From Papio anubis (Eukaryota > Chordata > Mammalia > Primates > Cercopithecidae), in NCBI RefSeq assembly GCF_008728515.1, contig NC_044978.1, positions 3,987,771-4,051,770 of the forward strand: DNA of 64,000 nt, read 5' to 3'. The stretch's first letter is position 1, and the number at the start of each line of letters is the position of its first letter. Below the pieces are notes generated by a model that saw nothing but the letters and a program-made list of their open reading frames with translations, searched no databases and was not told where the DNA came from. Made by a program: the position numbers and the translations under genes. This document shows positions 23,600 through 36,510 of the stretch, in pieces.

Positions 23600-23940
23600 T
23601 CAGAGATTTGTTTGTTTGTTTGTTTTGCTACTAAAAACAGAGACAGAGTCTCCCTCTGTTGCCAAGCTGGAGTGCAGTAGCGTGATCTCAGCTCACTGCA
23701 GCCTTGACCTCCCAGGTTCAAGCAATCCTCCTGCCTCAGCCTCCCGAGTAGCTGGGACCACAGGCGTGCACCACCATGTCTGGCTGATTGTTTGTTTGTT
23801 TGATTTTTTTTTTTTTTTTTTTTTTTTGTAGAGATGGGGTCTGTTGCCCAGGCTGGTCTCAAAATCCTGAGCTCAAGTGATCCACCTGCCTCAGCCTCCC
23901 AAAGTGCTGGGAGTAAAGGTGTGAGCCATGGTCAGAGATT
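23600..23940 (-). mobile_element. Alu (AluJ-like), antisense, with 9-bp TSD
   Basis: The body is 23609-23931. 'tagagatggggtctgttgcc' and 'ctgagctcaagtgatcc' are AluJ-like. Flanks TCAGAGATT at 23600-23608 and 23932-23940 match. The mid linker has grown into a T-rich run (about 23803-23827) next to TTTG repeats, and the tail complement is (TTTG)n. Confidence 0.95.
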
Positions 23941-25560
23941 CTTATACCTTGCCAACCAATCAATCAAGTGTGAGGGTATAAAGACATTTTCAGAGATACA
24001 ATGAAAAGAAAAGCCACCCTAAAACATCAAATGCACCTAGAGTTTTCTTGATATCCTTTTGTAACATGCCAGCATTTTGTCAAAATCACTTAAGTTCTTC
24101 TGAAGTGGTAAGTCAACAAATGGGTGATATTGAAAAGTGAATTAAAACACAGATTTCACACCAGCCAGTCATCAGTCCCTATTCATAGAGTGTTGTAGGT
24201 CCTCATTCAAAGGCATTGAGAAATTAGAATATTCCAAGCATGGAGGGCAAAGAAGACATGGACCAGATTGGCTTTCGGAGAGTAGACAGAACAGTCTGGG
24301 AGTCAGACATGAAAGGAGAACTGCTAAGAAGTCCCAGGGCGTGACAAGGCCTGTAATAGCAGAGGTGGACCCCAGTACAGGGGAGGCACAGAAGAGGTCG
24401 CTCAGACTCCACCTGGGAGAGTCACTAGCGAGGTGGTCAGTGTGGGCCAGGTGTTGGAAGATAAAAGGGGAGGCAGATTGGGATGGAGGTTAAACGTGCT
24501 GGGGCGAGGAACAGTCAGATTGAGAAGCTTTTAAATAGTAGCAGCATCTGCAGGGCAAGGAAGCGTAAAATGGTATGTAATTCAGGATTCTGAAATGTGG
24601 GCAGTGAAGAGTAGAATGGGAGGCTGAGGGTGAAGGCAGGGGGCACGGTCAGCAACAGCAAATGCAAACTAACTTCAGGGAAGGGAACTTCTGTGAGAAA
24701 AGGCAGGCTGGCTGGAGGGATCCGAAGCAAGCGGTGAGGACTCTCCCGAGCAGGAAAGCACCACCCACTTGTCTGGCGGGGATATGCTGACCTTGGGTGG
24801 CCCAGACCTACCTAATGTCAATTGGGTTGGGGAGGAAGGAGAGCGGGCATCCCCAAATCTACATCCACAGGATTCCTACGCAGCCAAAATTTGGGAATTA
24901 ATACTGAAGGCAGGAGTGTTAACATGGGTAGGGAAACGCAATACTAACAGAATCCTAAATCAGTGACTACTTAGCAAATAGAACATCTGTATTTACAAGC
25001 CCAAAGTGTTAACATAACTATTTCAAACAGATTGCTAGAAACAAAAATAAATGGGACAGTGCCTTGGAAACATATCAGATAGAATATGACTGGTGAGACA
25101 GTCCTGAAAAAGAAGACAAGGCTGGGGGTTTTGTAGAAGATTGAAATTGTTCATGACATTAATCATCGTAGATTCCCAGAGGGGGTGAAATTTTATGAAC
25201 GGGTGGAATGTGATCCATCTTACTAAGGAAATAAAACTATTCTTGCCTTGAAGGTAATGTTTAAAGTCAAAGAATTTTTAATTAGGTTCTGAGTTTTTAA
25301 AAAGAATTTTTAATTTACAAATGAGATTGAGTTAAAGAATCATTTTCTGCAGCAGAAACAATAGGATTTTTTAAAAAATCTATTTTAAATTGCATAAAAA
25401 GCATCTTAAAGTAATCAGATAAGTTGAGCCATAAGTAAATGGATATTTAAAGATCTTATTAAAATATTCTACCTGATTTAGTTATTATTCTGACCCTATA
25501 TAGCAATTCCCAGGGTGTTGTTTCAGTTAAGTGGCTCTAAGATTATCATTTAAAAACAAA
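23941..25560. other. single-copy sequence, no gene seen
   Basis: The 24190-24730 stretch is purine-rich and could be an old L2-like fragment, but I could not align it convincingly. From 25200 on it is AT-rich. Short frames on both strands have no recognisable product. Confidence 0.35.
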
Positions 25561-25653
25561 AAGTGTAACTCTCCGATTTGCAGCTCTCCACACTCACCCT
25601 GACTGGAAGGCGGGGCTTGTTTGACAATGCTTCCAGTTAGGGTCTCTTAAGTG

Positions 25654-25760
25654 ATTTGCATGTTATTAACCTGGATAGCCACTAATAGGGCTTCGCTTCC
25701 TCGATTTCATACACAGCCCTGGCTCATATAAAAAAGAGTTCTTCAGGAGAGCGGAAAAAT
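25654..25760 (+). promoter_or_regulatory. candidate TATA promoter with octamer site
   Basis: A perfect octamer motif ATTTGCAT (25654-25661) lies 65 bp upstream of TATAAAAA (25727-25734). A start site would be expected near 25757-25765. A strong donor (AAAG|GTAAGC, cut after 26534) lies downstream. The motifs are seen; promoter activity is inference. Such motifs occur by chance in AT-rich DNA. Confidence 0.25.
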
Positions 25761-26450
25761 CAGAGCACTTCCACTATCGGTGAAATGTGTAGAAAGATAG
25801 CCGAAGCTACCCTCCTCAAAAAAATGATGAGTTTGATGAAAAGAAATTAACAAGCTGTGTGGGTGTGCGGCACATGATCAGCCATGCTTGCTAAGTCTGT
25901 CTGTTGGTTGTTGCTATGGCTACGAAAAGCCAGTGGAACCCAATGAGCTGTCTGCAGCAGTGCTGAGAGGACCAGCCATTTTACTTATGGAAAACAGTGT
26001 GGCATATTCTGCTGAGCTTCACCCTGGAAGAAGCCTCTTTTATACGTCTCTTCAGGGAAGAGAGAAGCAATGGGCATGTTAGTATACAATGATCACAGCC
26101 ACGCAGGCCTGCAAGCTGCCGTTTGGACAGGCTGTTGACTGCTGTTCCAATTAGCTGATTGGAGAACGTGGAATGCAGAGTGATAATGCTGCGTATCTGC
26201 TATCAGGCAGCAGCACAGGTTTTTGTCTTGGGAAGGCAAGCTTTCCCTGCAATATTATCTCAGCAGCTCCCTAGCTGCTTACCCTGAAAACGAGGGATCC
26301 AAACGGAGGGTGTTGCCCTCTGCTAAGGCTGGTCCTGTGCGTGGTTGTAGCATATGAGCGGCAGGTCTGAAAAAGCAGGTGTGTGCTGGGACGGGCACTG
26401 GACTGGAACGCAGGCGGACGCTCTCGAGTTTACCTGCTTCCTGTTAACAG

Positions 26451-26534
26451 ATTGTGGGCTCCCAGGGCATATGTCTGCACGCTGAGGCCGAGGCGGAGAA
26501 GGGGCTTCCTGGGCATCCCACCACACTGACAAAG
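26451..26534 (+). other. candidate 84-bp spliced exon
   Basis: A pyrimidine-leaning tract ending in TTAACAG (AG at 26449-26450) precedes it, and AAAG|GTAAGC follows it. One frame is open through all 28 codons (starting I-V-G-S-Q-G-I). The stretch is GC-richer than its flanks and has several CpGs. No protein family is recognised. It could be a non-coding exon or a chance pseudo-exon. Confidence 0.25.
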
Positions 26535-26641
26535 GTAAGCTTTTTTGACCTTTTTGAAAGCACAGCATAAAAATAACTGGGGCAAAACTTGGCCTGAAAG
26601 ATTTACATTGATTGTGTGATTTGGATTTACCAAACAAACAT

Positions 26642-26672
26642 ACACAGACACACACACACACAAGGCACACAC
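26642..26672. repeat. short interrupted (CA)n
   Basis: CA dinucleotides run with GA, GG and TT interruptions inside otherwise single-copy sequence. The antisense frames crossing it (26323-26670, 26430-26699) read Val/Cys repeats and are artefacts. Confidence 0.8.
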
Positions 26673-28723
26673 ATTTCTAGAAAATAGTATCAGAGACATA
26701 GAGTGGTTTCAATGAATTTTGGTTCTAGCAATTGGAAGATAAAAAACATTACCGATATGCTTTGGGGTGTAAAACCAGTGTTTGCTGTTTGAACAGACTA
26801 CGATAGCTTGTTCTGAACCGTCTTCACAGCCAACAACATTTCTCACTTGTGAACAATGGATTCTTTTGTGACCTGCACTTTGACTTGTATTCAGAGAACT
26901 ACATGAAAAAGCAGTGGCACATAAATTGTGAAGCATTTCTTTTTAAGCCTCATAAATGATTTATTTAACTCTTAACACACCTATGTACACATTTAAATTA
27001 AAGAATGCTGTTCTCTATGTAGGTCATAATAGCCAGTGGATTTTGTACTTGCTTACCCTGGACTGAGTGTCCTGGTGTCCTGTTTGATTTAGCTGGGGTA
27101 GTTGTAAAGCAAACAGTGTAGGTATTGGAAGCTGTTCACACCTCCTTCCCGAGTATCTGCATGCCTTGCTGGCCCAGAGCACAAGACCCCTATTGTGCTC
27201 CCCCGGCTCAGAATCCAAGGAAAGAAAGGAAGCGAAGTCTGTGCATTGAGCTGTAGGACAGCTGAGGTATGTGGCAGTAAAACTTCTTTTCTTGCACAAT
27301 TTTTCTCACAAGCAGATAGGTTTCAGAGAGAGTGAAACCAAAAATACCACACACCTCATACAAATGTGCGCTCATACTTGCAGCAAATGTTTGCTGTCAG
27401 TTGCTTCATAATAACAGCCCAGACCCTGAATTGCAGGAGGAATTGCCTTGTAGTGAGTATTTCCTTGATTTATAGTCTCTTAGGAACAAAGCTATTACTG
27501 TGGATTGAAACTGGTCAGTCAAATCAAAATCCCTGGTAAGGAAATGACCAAGTAAGGATCAGATTCTGTTTCAGCAAACATTTCAGCTTTACCCAAGTCA
27601 GTTCTTTTGTTATTTTGTTGTTTTGTTACCAAAAATGTCAGATCACTTATAATACTATTGAAATTATTTAATAAAAATGTTTGGTTGAAAACTTTGAATA
27701 ACACCCCTGTCTCCAAAAGATGGAGTCTACCACGAAATTTAAAATAAGTAGTAACTGAGATCTACTTCTAAGAAGTTTGTTTTTATTTGCTACCTTTTTC
27801 CTCAAAAATCTGGATGACACGAGAGTCTCTTTAGAATTTTAAGTATAATTTTCACTGATAGATATGAGCATGAACCACCTGTTTCACAGATGCAGCTATG
27901 TTAATATGTCCTAAGATAAGAGAGTACTAAAGCATAGGAAAATAGTTTTCAAAACTTTTGTTCTAAATGTCAAAATAGTCAAACTATAAAGATACAGACT
28001 AAGAATCTCAGTGGAGCGAACCACGTTCAAATGTTTAATGATAAGTGTATGCCTATGTGGGTCATAGGGGATAAAATGGTGACATGACGGCCTTGTACTT
28101 CGTTATGTTTAACATTCAAAGGAAAACTAAATGAACAGACTTAATTCTGAGTCCAATTCTATGAGTAAAAATATCAGCTAAGTAAGTGATTCTATATGAG
28201 CTGAATGAAAGGTAGAGAAAATCTCTCTCCAGTTTAATTTCCTTCAAAGCTTTGCATTGCCAGAGGATTCCTTAGAATTGACACAGTGCAAAGACCTGCA
28301 GCAAGCACCTGATTTCCTGTTAATTTTTCTTGGGGGAGCCTTTAGAAGAATGAGGTGTAGAAATATCCAGGGCACACCTGACTGCTGTGTCTGTTGCCTT
28401 GATGGTGGCACCAGGTGAGACAAGAACCTTAGCCCATGGGAAGAATGGCACACACTTTATTCTTGTGCAATTTCTTTCCTATGTTTGTATCCTTTTAAGA
28501 TGACTTGCTATAAAAAGATGAGCATTTTAAGTTCAATTCTGCATAGCGCATCTACATGGTTAATAATTCAACAATTTTGAGAACCAGATTCAGAGACATA
28601 ATCTCTATCTTTCAAGACTTAGCACCTTTGCTTATGGCTATTTTTAGACTCTTATTTTCTGCCACTTTCCAACTCTTCTGCTGGCAATATCAAATATTCC
28701 GGAATTTCCAAAACACACTGTAT

Positions 28724-28728
<5 letters not shown>
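26673..28728. other. single-copy sequence, no gene seen
   Basis: Mostly AT-rich, with scattered short antisense frames (26709-26936, 27024-27299) lacking recognisable domains. No interspersed repeat is identified. Confidence 0.4.

Positions 28729-28754
<26 letters not shown>
28729..28754. repeat. isolated T26 run
   Basis: Twenty-six uninterrupted T are not attached to an Alu. The sequence to the right lacks a TTTATT that would mark an antisense polyadenylated retrocopy, so the origin is unclear. Confidence 0.95.
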
Positions 28755-28769
28755 GCAAATGCAATGCCC

Positions 28770-29010
28770 CCTGAAGAGTCATCTCCTTTAAATCTCCCCT
28801 GCAGTGACAGCTGCTTTCATACGCCCTTCAAGTCCAGCTCAGACATCCCCCCACAAACTGTCCCCCACCCTGTTTGGCTGTATCTGAATCTTACTTCTAA
28901 CTTTCTGTCTACTGCACCATATTGCATTTGTCTCTGTTCACAGCCTTCCAGAGCTTTCCTGGCCTCTGATTCTAAAGTACTTTGTCCCGTGTCCAGAATT
29001 TGGCATTCAG
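28770..29010 (+). mobile_element. possible L2 fragment, sense
   Basis: 'cgcccttcaagtccagctca', 'gacatccccccacaaactgt' and 'tctaaagtactttgtcc' loosely parallel the L2 3' region. Divergence is high, and the 104-codon frame over it is not supported. Confidence 0.35.
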
Positions 29011-31170
29011 ACATTGTACTGGTAACTTCAGACTTCAATATTTTCCTGTTAGTTACTGTAAATATACACTTGACCTAGAAATAAAGTCCTAATACTGCCT
29101 TTTATCAAAGAAACTCAAAACATTTGAAAAACAATGAGGCTGTCATTTTTCTGCTTTAAAAATATGACTTCAGGACCCCAATTTCATGAAAGCTACAACT
29201 GTCCTATAATAGATCCAAATTTCCTGAGGGAAAATTTTACAATGTATGTTTTAAACAAAACAACTTGAATGTTTTAGTATATGGATAATAGTATTTTTCT
29301 ATCCATAGCTATTATAAAATGTATAGAAAAATCCCTATTACGAATTTGTTGTGGAATCAGACTATTTAGAACTAATGCCGAATTGATGATGATTAGCAGC
29401 CAATTATAATGTAAGACACTTACGAAGTGGTTTTTCATGCTGAAACCAGGAGAAAGTAAAGGTCGTGAACTGGAAAGAGATTAAATAATTGAAACGAAGT
29501 CTACAATAGCAGCATTTCTTTTAATGTTCCTAAATAAACTAAAAGGTGACTGGAAATCACTAGTTATGTTACACTAGTTATGTTACCCTACAACTTGAGT
29601 ACCTGGGTGAGGCAGCGAATATTCTCTTAGTGTCACACTTGACATAGGTATAGGTTTGGTTATAGATACTTCCTACCCTCTGTTCCATATTAGATAACAT
29701 TATTATTATTTTTTAAATAAGCCTGATTTCAGTAGCCTTTTTATGAAAAAGCTACCACAATCAAAAATAAAAATGTACCCATAATTTTATGAAGAAGTTA
29801 TACATAATTCCTTGTCTTTAAGAGATCTGTGTTGAAAGCAAAAGTTCTAATTAATATTGTATGAATTTTTGCATATAAAGTAGAACTGATGAGGAAGTTT
29901 AAAATGTCCTGATATTTGGAATGAGAAAGTGAAATATTTAGGAAATTATTTAAATTCATATTTCTAGACATTATGGCATTCATTCCAGCATTGAGTTTTC
30001 CAATAAAAGTAAGATAAATAGCAATTCTTAATTATCATGCTGTCCTTTAAAGCTTTATTTTGGCTATCTTCCAGCTGATTTTAGTGTACAGCATGCTATA
30101 ATTAAATAATAGCTGAAGTTGGAATTGGTTCTGTTCATCTTAAGGACTAATCATGTTTAATCAATTATTTTAAATTGTATATAGTAATTAGATTTCAGAA
30201 ACCATGATTTTGTAATATGCCTGGACTGTTTCTAACATTTTCTATTTTAAGTCACTCACAACGTTTTTAAAGGCCTCAGTTATGTCCAACTACATTGATA
30301 GCGTAATGAAATGAATTGCACTTGGATTTTATAAAGAAGAGTTGTGATATATGATTGTGTTAGATAACTTTCTGCAAGTTCCTCAAACTAGCAATTTAAT
30401 TATGGATATGCTTAGTAAATTCTAAACTGCTACTGTCAAGTGGAAAAATACAGATAAACATGTTTTCAAAATATGTTTTTCTGTATTATTTCTGAAAAAC
30501 TCAAGATGTGCATGTAGTTAAAAGGAAACCCTTCTGTAACGATTGAGTTCTGAATATTGGCAAATAAGAATTTCAGCTTAAGTTCAATTAAGATGATATT
30601 TGCTGAATAAATGACAGGCAACCAGCAAAGACAGGTTTTTCTTTTGGTGTTTTGCAGCGTGATATATCCACAGGGCGCGCTACCACACTTCCCTACATCC
30701 TGACCTTCAAAACTGAAATCTACTAGTTTACCAAGTAGGAATTTTGGCCAAAAAAAGCAGTGGTTTCCTCTTCCCTATACAGGTGAGGCTGACGTAAATT
30801 CAGCACTAAATTCTGTTCCTTCGAGAAGCATGATTTGATCAAAAATTCAGAGAGCTTTCACTTTCCTGAATCCAACCAAGGGTCTTACTTTCAAAGAAAA
30901 CTTTCCCACCTCAAAAACACAAAAACAAAATAAAAAAGAAAGAAAACAAAAAGCCCTGGTAATGTTCTCGTTATAGTTTCTAATTTATCTTTATATATTC
31001 ATATTATAATTTAGGGAAATTTATTTGTAATAAAGAACGTTAGTTGAAAGTCTCAGTGATTTTTTTTTCTGCTCATTTATACTGTTGCCTGCTTATTAAA
31101 TTTTTGATTTTTAAAATTCAATTAGAAATTCAGTTTTTCTCTCTTCCCTCTGAGGTGTTTTCCCAGTGCT
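29011..31170. other. AT-rich single-copy sequence
   Basis: No gene, transposon or notable simple repeat is recognised. A tandem-like ACTAGTTATGTTAC doublet occurs at 29560-29588. A CpG-containing patch CACAGGGCGCGCTACC at about 30669-30684 stands out from the AT-rich background. Confidence 0.4.
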
Positions 31171-31495
31171 TAAATTACAAATCTTTTTTTTTTTTTTTTT
31201 TTTTTTTTTGAGCGGGTGTTTTGCTCTGTCCCCCTGGCTGGAGTGCAGTGGCGCGATCTCGGCTCACTGCAAGCTCCGCCTCCTGGGTTCCTGCCATTCT
31301 CCTGCCTCAGCCTCCCAAGTAGCTGGGACTACAGGCACCTGCCAACGCGCCCGGCTAATTTTTTTTGTATTTTTAGTAGAGACGGGGTTTCACCATGGTC
31401 TCGATCTCCTGACCTTGTGATCCGCCCGCCTCGGCCTCCCAAAGTGCTGGGATTACAGGCATGAGCCACCACGCCCGGCCTAAATTACAAATCTT
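31171..31495 (-). mobile_element. AluY-like, antisense, with 15-bp TSD
   Basis: The body is 31186-31480 and reaches the Alu 5' end (CACGCCCGGCC on +). The flanks TAAATTACAAATCTT at 31171-31185 and 31481-31495 are identical. An internal 12-bp deletion removes the usual 'ttagccaggatg' between CACCATG and GTCTCGATCT. Many CpGs survive, which suggests a young element. Confidence 0.97.
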
Positions 31496-33445
31496 ATAAT
31501 GAATTATATCCTCTGCTTTGCATGGGAGAGTTCATCCAATCCATTATTAGAAATAATTCTTCTTTTCCAGTTCCTTGTCCTAGTACATTTTTTCTGGAAT
31601 AGTTGAACTTGAGGACAGGGGCAACATACACCTGTCAGGTTCCAAATCTTCTGATGGTCTCTTCAATTCAGCATCCCTCAGAGACTAATATAGCTGCAAG
31701 GATCAGCTGCAAGGAGTCCAATGAACTATAGCAAAAATAGGCTTCTAGCCAAGAGCTGTGCCACTTGTGAAGATCCTATAAGAAAGAGTACAAGCATGGG
31801 ATGCTGTGAAGAATGGCAAGTGTTTTAAATGCACGGAAAAAAAAAATACATTCAAATGAGATTGTAGCTACGTTGGAGAAAATTTATTAGTAGAAATGTT
31901 CATGCTAGTCTCCTGTAAACAGAAGTCCCTGTACTTACTTCCCGCCGAGGACAGCTGGCTTCTTGGAGGCACTGAGTCCTCTGAAGAGGTGACAGCACAG
32001 AGGCCACAGCCTGGCTGGCGGAGACACACTTCATTAAGCCTTCGGCTGCACGGAGAATCCTCTTCACCTATTGAGAGGAGTCAGTGACTTCTGCCTCATT
32101 GGGTCTTTTTAATACCAGATCTTTCTACTTCATACAGGTGGCCTACACTTTATACCACCAAACAGTGAGAGTTTAAGAAAGCGACACTCGGCTGCTTAAA
32201 GTGAGCCTTCTTGGTAGATTATCAAGATGCCTTTACACCTAATTATTTCAGTTCTCCGTGCTAAAGTTAACAAGGGAAAGGAGATTAGATAACAATAACC
32301 TCCGCTGTTCTTGTGCTAACTGTGTCATCTGGTGCAGGGTTTGAGCGCTTTCCAAAACACGTACATTTAACCTGTCAGATGTATTCTTGCACTATAGTAA
32401 ATACTATGTGTTTTAATTTGCTCAATATCTCAAAATCCAGGTTTCACAATTTCTATAGCATAGTATTACTAGTAGTTAAGATGAAAATGGTGTAACTACT
32501 TGGTTGCTCTGCTACAGTGTGAATAGACCGGTGTTGTTTGATGTACCTAGAGCACCAGACTTAAACCAGTTTACGCAAAGGGAGGTCAGGAGAGTGGTGA
32601 ATGGCGAGAGAATGGAAAAAGGTACAGGTTACTTCTGCAGAACAAAAGTTACAGGGAAAATCAACTCGCTTTAGAATGGCAGCCGGAACAGACAGGCCCT
32701 CAGCAAACAGGTCAACATACTGCATATTCAGTCAGTATTTGATGAATGAATGAATGGCTTACAGCAATCAGATCTTCCCCAGTGTTGTGCTCATGCTAAC
32801 ACAAGATTAGAAAATGCTCTTTGAATTTAGAGATAAAGTGACAATTCAGACATTTTTCTGATTTTTTTTAAAATCATAAAACAAAGGAGGAGAAAAAACA
32901 CATGAAAATTTTTAAAAGGCTATTATTAAAAATATATAGATATATAGTCTCCCTGGTGAGAAGCGCTATACTTTAACAATTATATAAGACAGAAATATTA
33001 CCAGAAGCATAGATAAAGCTCAAATGCAGCACATCATATAGTGAATAATTCAGAAGAGAAGAAAAACTGATTTCTAATCTCTACTTTTTTTAAAGCCTCT
33101 TGGTACAGTCACATTCATCAAGAAATATAACCAACCTAAAGAGTTAAAATTTTCTTTTTTAAAATAAGAAAGAAAAGTTTAAATCCAGAGTTGTAAAATT
33201 GAAGATCTTTATTTTAAGGCTTTAGAATATAGTTGAATAGAGAGTTCAAGATAGAAAGAGGTATCAGTCTGGGAAGATCTTTTCAAGTTAAAAAAACCAT
33301 AGAAGCTGCAAGACCTTATATAGTCAATCAAAATATCTGCTTCTGATTTAACTCAATAAAACAATAGAAACCTATTAACTAGTTTCAATCAACTACGCAG
33401 AAGATTATTCAAAAAAATGTTCAATTTGTTCACTCCAAAGGATAT
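31496..33445. other. single-copy sequence, no gene seen
   Basis: The 31930-32060 stretch is richer in GC and CpG. It carries a minus-strand donor-like GTAAGTAC (complement of 31931-31938), but the matching acceptor is weak. The frame 31896-32087 (+) has no known domain. Repeated GAATGAAT near 32745-32757 may be an L2 tail. Confidence 0.35.
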
Positions 33446-33530
33446 TGATAATAATAATAATTTATATAGATTTTACTCTGTACTAGCTACTATCCCAAGA
33501 GTTTTATGTATATTAACTTTTAATGAAAAA
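33446..33530 (-). mobile_element. MIR fragment, antisense
   Basis: A short match to the complement of the MIR 3' half: 'gtactagctactatcccaag', then 'agttttatgtatattaactt'. Confidence 0.5.
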
Positions 33531-35764
33531 TCTGGAAAATCACAAAATCTACAATACCAAATACTAAAAAGTAGGGACTTTTAAGGACATTTACATTGGA
33601 ATTTCTCAGAAACATTTTCTGCAATCTTAAGTTATTTCCCGGAGTGGGATTTAACAAACGTCACATTTAATCACTTTGTCTTAGATGCTCCGATACCACT
33701 TTACATATTGTATTATTTTTATATCATGTTAATGAAGTTTTTTGACGTGTCCAATCTTCCCATGTGAAAGTGACCTCCATGGGAGAGCCGTGTTGTTTAC
33801 GTGTTTTTACCCATCATCTTGCCATGTCCACTACCAAGACTGAATGAAGGATGGGTGAATAACTAGGCCAAGCAGGTTATTGTAATAAATAAAATTTACA
33901 CCCGAGGAAAGGGACGTGGTGAAAGCAATGTAAACTGTGTGTAATTCCATGTGACTTTCATCATGAGAAAACTAATCTGGTCTACGTATCTTTAAATGTT
34001 TGTTTTGTTTTGGATTCTTTGTTTGTTTTTGGTTAGTGTGCTTTTTGGATAAAACACTAAGCTAAATATCAAAGCAACCCTTTTTAAGTCATCGAGACTT
34101 TTTCAACAGAGGAAATCATGACGCAACCAAAAATGATTTGGCTCATTTAAACCACTTGTAGAATTTTTCCTCAGAATTTAACCTTTTGAACAACTTAACT
34201 GCACATGAGTTATGTCTGACAGTTAAGAAAATAATAAAAATATGAGAAGGCATACTTATCTTCTTTGTCAGAGAAACCATATCTATTTTGGGAAAAGGGC
34301 TTTCTTAGGGCAATAACTCAGATGACTGATAATATATCCTGAATTCTTTCACACTCACTTTATTTAGAAACATAACTTTTTATATGATATGTGTTCTGAA
34401 ATCTGATTATATCACTCACTGACTTCCTTTCCACCACAGATTTAATTTTACAAGACTAATATAACTCATTTATATAATGATTAATATGGCTTTTTTAATT
34501 AAAAAAAGTCTTCCTTCTAACGTGTGCCAAGAAGTTTGACTACATTTTAAATTAATTTTTAGATTTATTGGCAGAAGAGCAGAATCACCCTCATGTTATA
34601 AAAGCAAATGACAATCAAAGCCATAAATAACATAGTTTAGTTTGAAAACTCACCTTCCTGTTGACCTGAAGTCCCAAATGTCCTGTCAGTGCTTTATATT
34701 GATAGTTATCTGGTAAAATGATTGGATCTATGTATTACTATGTGGTTTAATATTACATCATAATGATTTTCAACCCTAAGCTTGTGCTTCCTTTGAAGAT
34801 CGAATTAGGAAAACATACCCTTAACACTGTGCCTCACCTTTTGTGGCTCTGGTATTTAATTTTGCAACTGTCAAGAACAAAAAGATTATGATCATAAAAT
34901 TATGTTTCCTGGGGAATGTTCTGTTTATGAACTGCCTCATTCCCAGGCTCCTCAGTCATGGTATTGTCTTCTGCCTTTAGCCCAGCCTGTGAGAAGAGGT
35001 GTTGGATTTGCATGGTGCAGAAAAGGCCTGTGAGGAGGACAGAACAGGAGCTTAAGGATAGGACCCAGAGTGACTCTGGCCCTTTAAGTATTTGTTACCA
35101 ATGGGATCACTCAACCACTAGAGCTTGTGAGTTCAGTAGGAATTAGGAAAAGTGTTGCTTTGAAATTCAAATGTTTCTATTTCCAATCAAAAGCAAAGCA
35201 TTGGAGAAATCTGCATACACTCTAGTTAACCCCTCAGAGAGTGAAAGAGTATTTTATTTGGTCAGCAAAACAGAATGGCCCCTTGTTGACTGACATGGAG
35301 AAATATCACCCCTTTAAACGTCAGATTATTAATTTGTCAGTGCATTCTCTTGGGAAATCAGAATTTCATCTGGCAAGTGTCATGACAGGTGACAAATGAT
35401 TTTTAAGACTGTCACCAAACTATATCTGCCCAACAAACAGATCAGTACCATGAGTTCCTAACTGCCAAGTGGCCCACAGTATCTGCAGTTTGCCTTCCTG
35501 GTAGATGGGCTTGAGCAGGCGATGACGAGTTCTCTGCTCTCCTCTTCCAGACCTTGAAGACTGTTGTCCCATTTGTTAGTATGTTAATGTAAGTTAGCTG
35601 CTGTGTCCTTTCTAATTTGTTTGGTATTGAAAGGATGGTCTTGTTAGGGAAAGTAGAGAATGAGAAAGACCTAAGTTCTGGGTAAAACATAACGAGTGGC
35701 CAGACCCAACTGTGGATGTCGAAATTGTAACTGTGTATTAAAAAAAGATACTTGCATTTTCACA
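33531..35764. other. AT-rich single-copy sequence
   Basis: No gene or repeat family is recognised. Short frames at 34958-35146 (+) and 35442-35690 (-) have no recognisable product. Confidence 0.4.
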
Positions 35765-36150
35765 TCATTTGCTTATTCATTTATTACACATCCATCAAGG
35801 ACCTCCTGTGTGTTTAGAGTGGAGGAAAAGATGAGAAAATAAGCCAGGAAGTCATTGAAAGAGCTTACAGTTTAGTGCAGGAAGACAGGAACGCTACTTA
35901 CTATAATTTAAGATAGAAGGTGATGGAGTGCTATAAGGGAGATATAATCCATGCATTTATTTATTCCTTCAAAAGACATGCGCAGAAGTAACTTATACAA
36001 TAAAGAAACTCTTTGATCATCTCAAGCGATGGAGTTCCAGAAGATGATAATACATTGCTCAGAGAAGGGAAGTTTCTTAGAGGATCAGGAAAGATGAATT
36101 AGAGAAAATGGTATTTTAATTGGGGCTTGAACAAGGTGGGAGTTTGACAA
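35765..36150 (-). mobile_element. L2 3' region, antisense
   Basis: 'gcttattcatttattacaca', 'gagcttacagtttagtgcag' and, further along, 'gaagtttcttagaggatcag' with 'attggggcttgaa' keep the order of the complement of L2. The middle section (35900-36080) is less certain. Confidence 0.6.
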
Positions 36151-36199
36151 TAGTTTGGAAACGCAAGCTTTGTAGCATCAAGAATTGTTTTATACAATT

Positions 36200-36385
36200 C
36201 ACATTTATTTGGCATCCACTCAGTGCTTTCATGTAAATTGTTGAGTCTGGCTCAACAACTCTGGGAGGTACGTACTATCGTCACTGTTTCACATGAGAAA
36301 AGAAGAAACTGAGGCTCAGGGAAATGCTCATTGGGTTTTACCTGTTATGAGTCAGTGGCCAACTTTGAGATGAACTTTTTGGAAA
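36200..36385 (-). mobile_element. MIR, antisense
   Basis: 'tttatttggcatccactcag', 'ctctgggaggtacgtactat' and 'gaagaaactgaggctcaggg' match the complement of MIR in order. Confidence 0.8.
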
Positions 36386-36468
36386 GAACTGTGTTCTTGA
36401 CAGTTGCTAAAGTGCTGAGATTAAAGCACACGGAAAGATTAAGAACTCTGTTTACAACTTAAGAGCAT

Positions 36469-36470
<2 letters not shown>

Positions 36471-36506
<36 letters not shown>
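36471..36506. repeat. (CA)18 microsatellite
   Basis: Thirty-six bases of uninterrupted CA abut the 5' truncation point of the L1 fragment that follows. The length makes length polymorphism likely. Confidence 0.97.

Positions 36507-36509
<3 letters not shown>

Positions 36510-36510
<1 letters not shown>

Noticed and set aside
23212..23862. 216-codon minus-strand frame, the longest in the window
   Set aside because: Its N-terminal part translates an Alu and its A-rich linker (Lys run); the rest has no known domain.
28729..28754. T26 as the tail of an antisense retrocopy
   Set aside because: No TTTATT or TTTAAT in the first bases to its right and no matching flanking duplication.
30669..30684. 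Possible CTCF-like site CACAGGGCGCGCTACC
   Set aside because: Needs a one-base gap and two mismatches against the core motif; too weak to claim from sequence alone.
31931..32050. Minus-strand exon with donor GTAAGTAC
   Set aside because: The donor is good but the only acceptor within range has a poor pyrimidine tract; kept as a note only.
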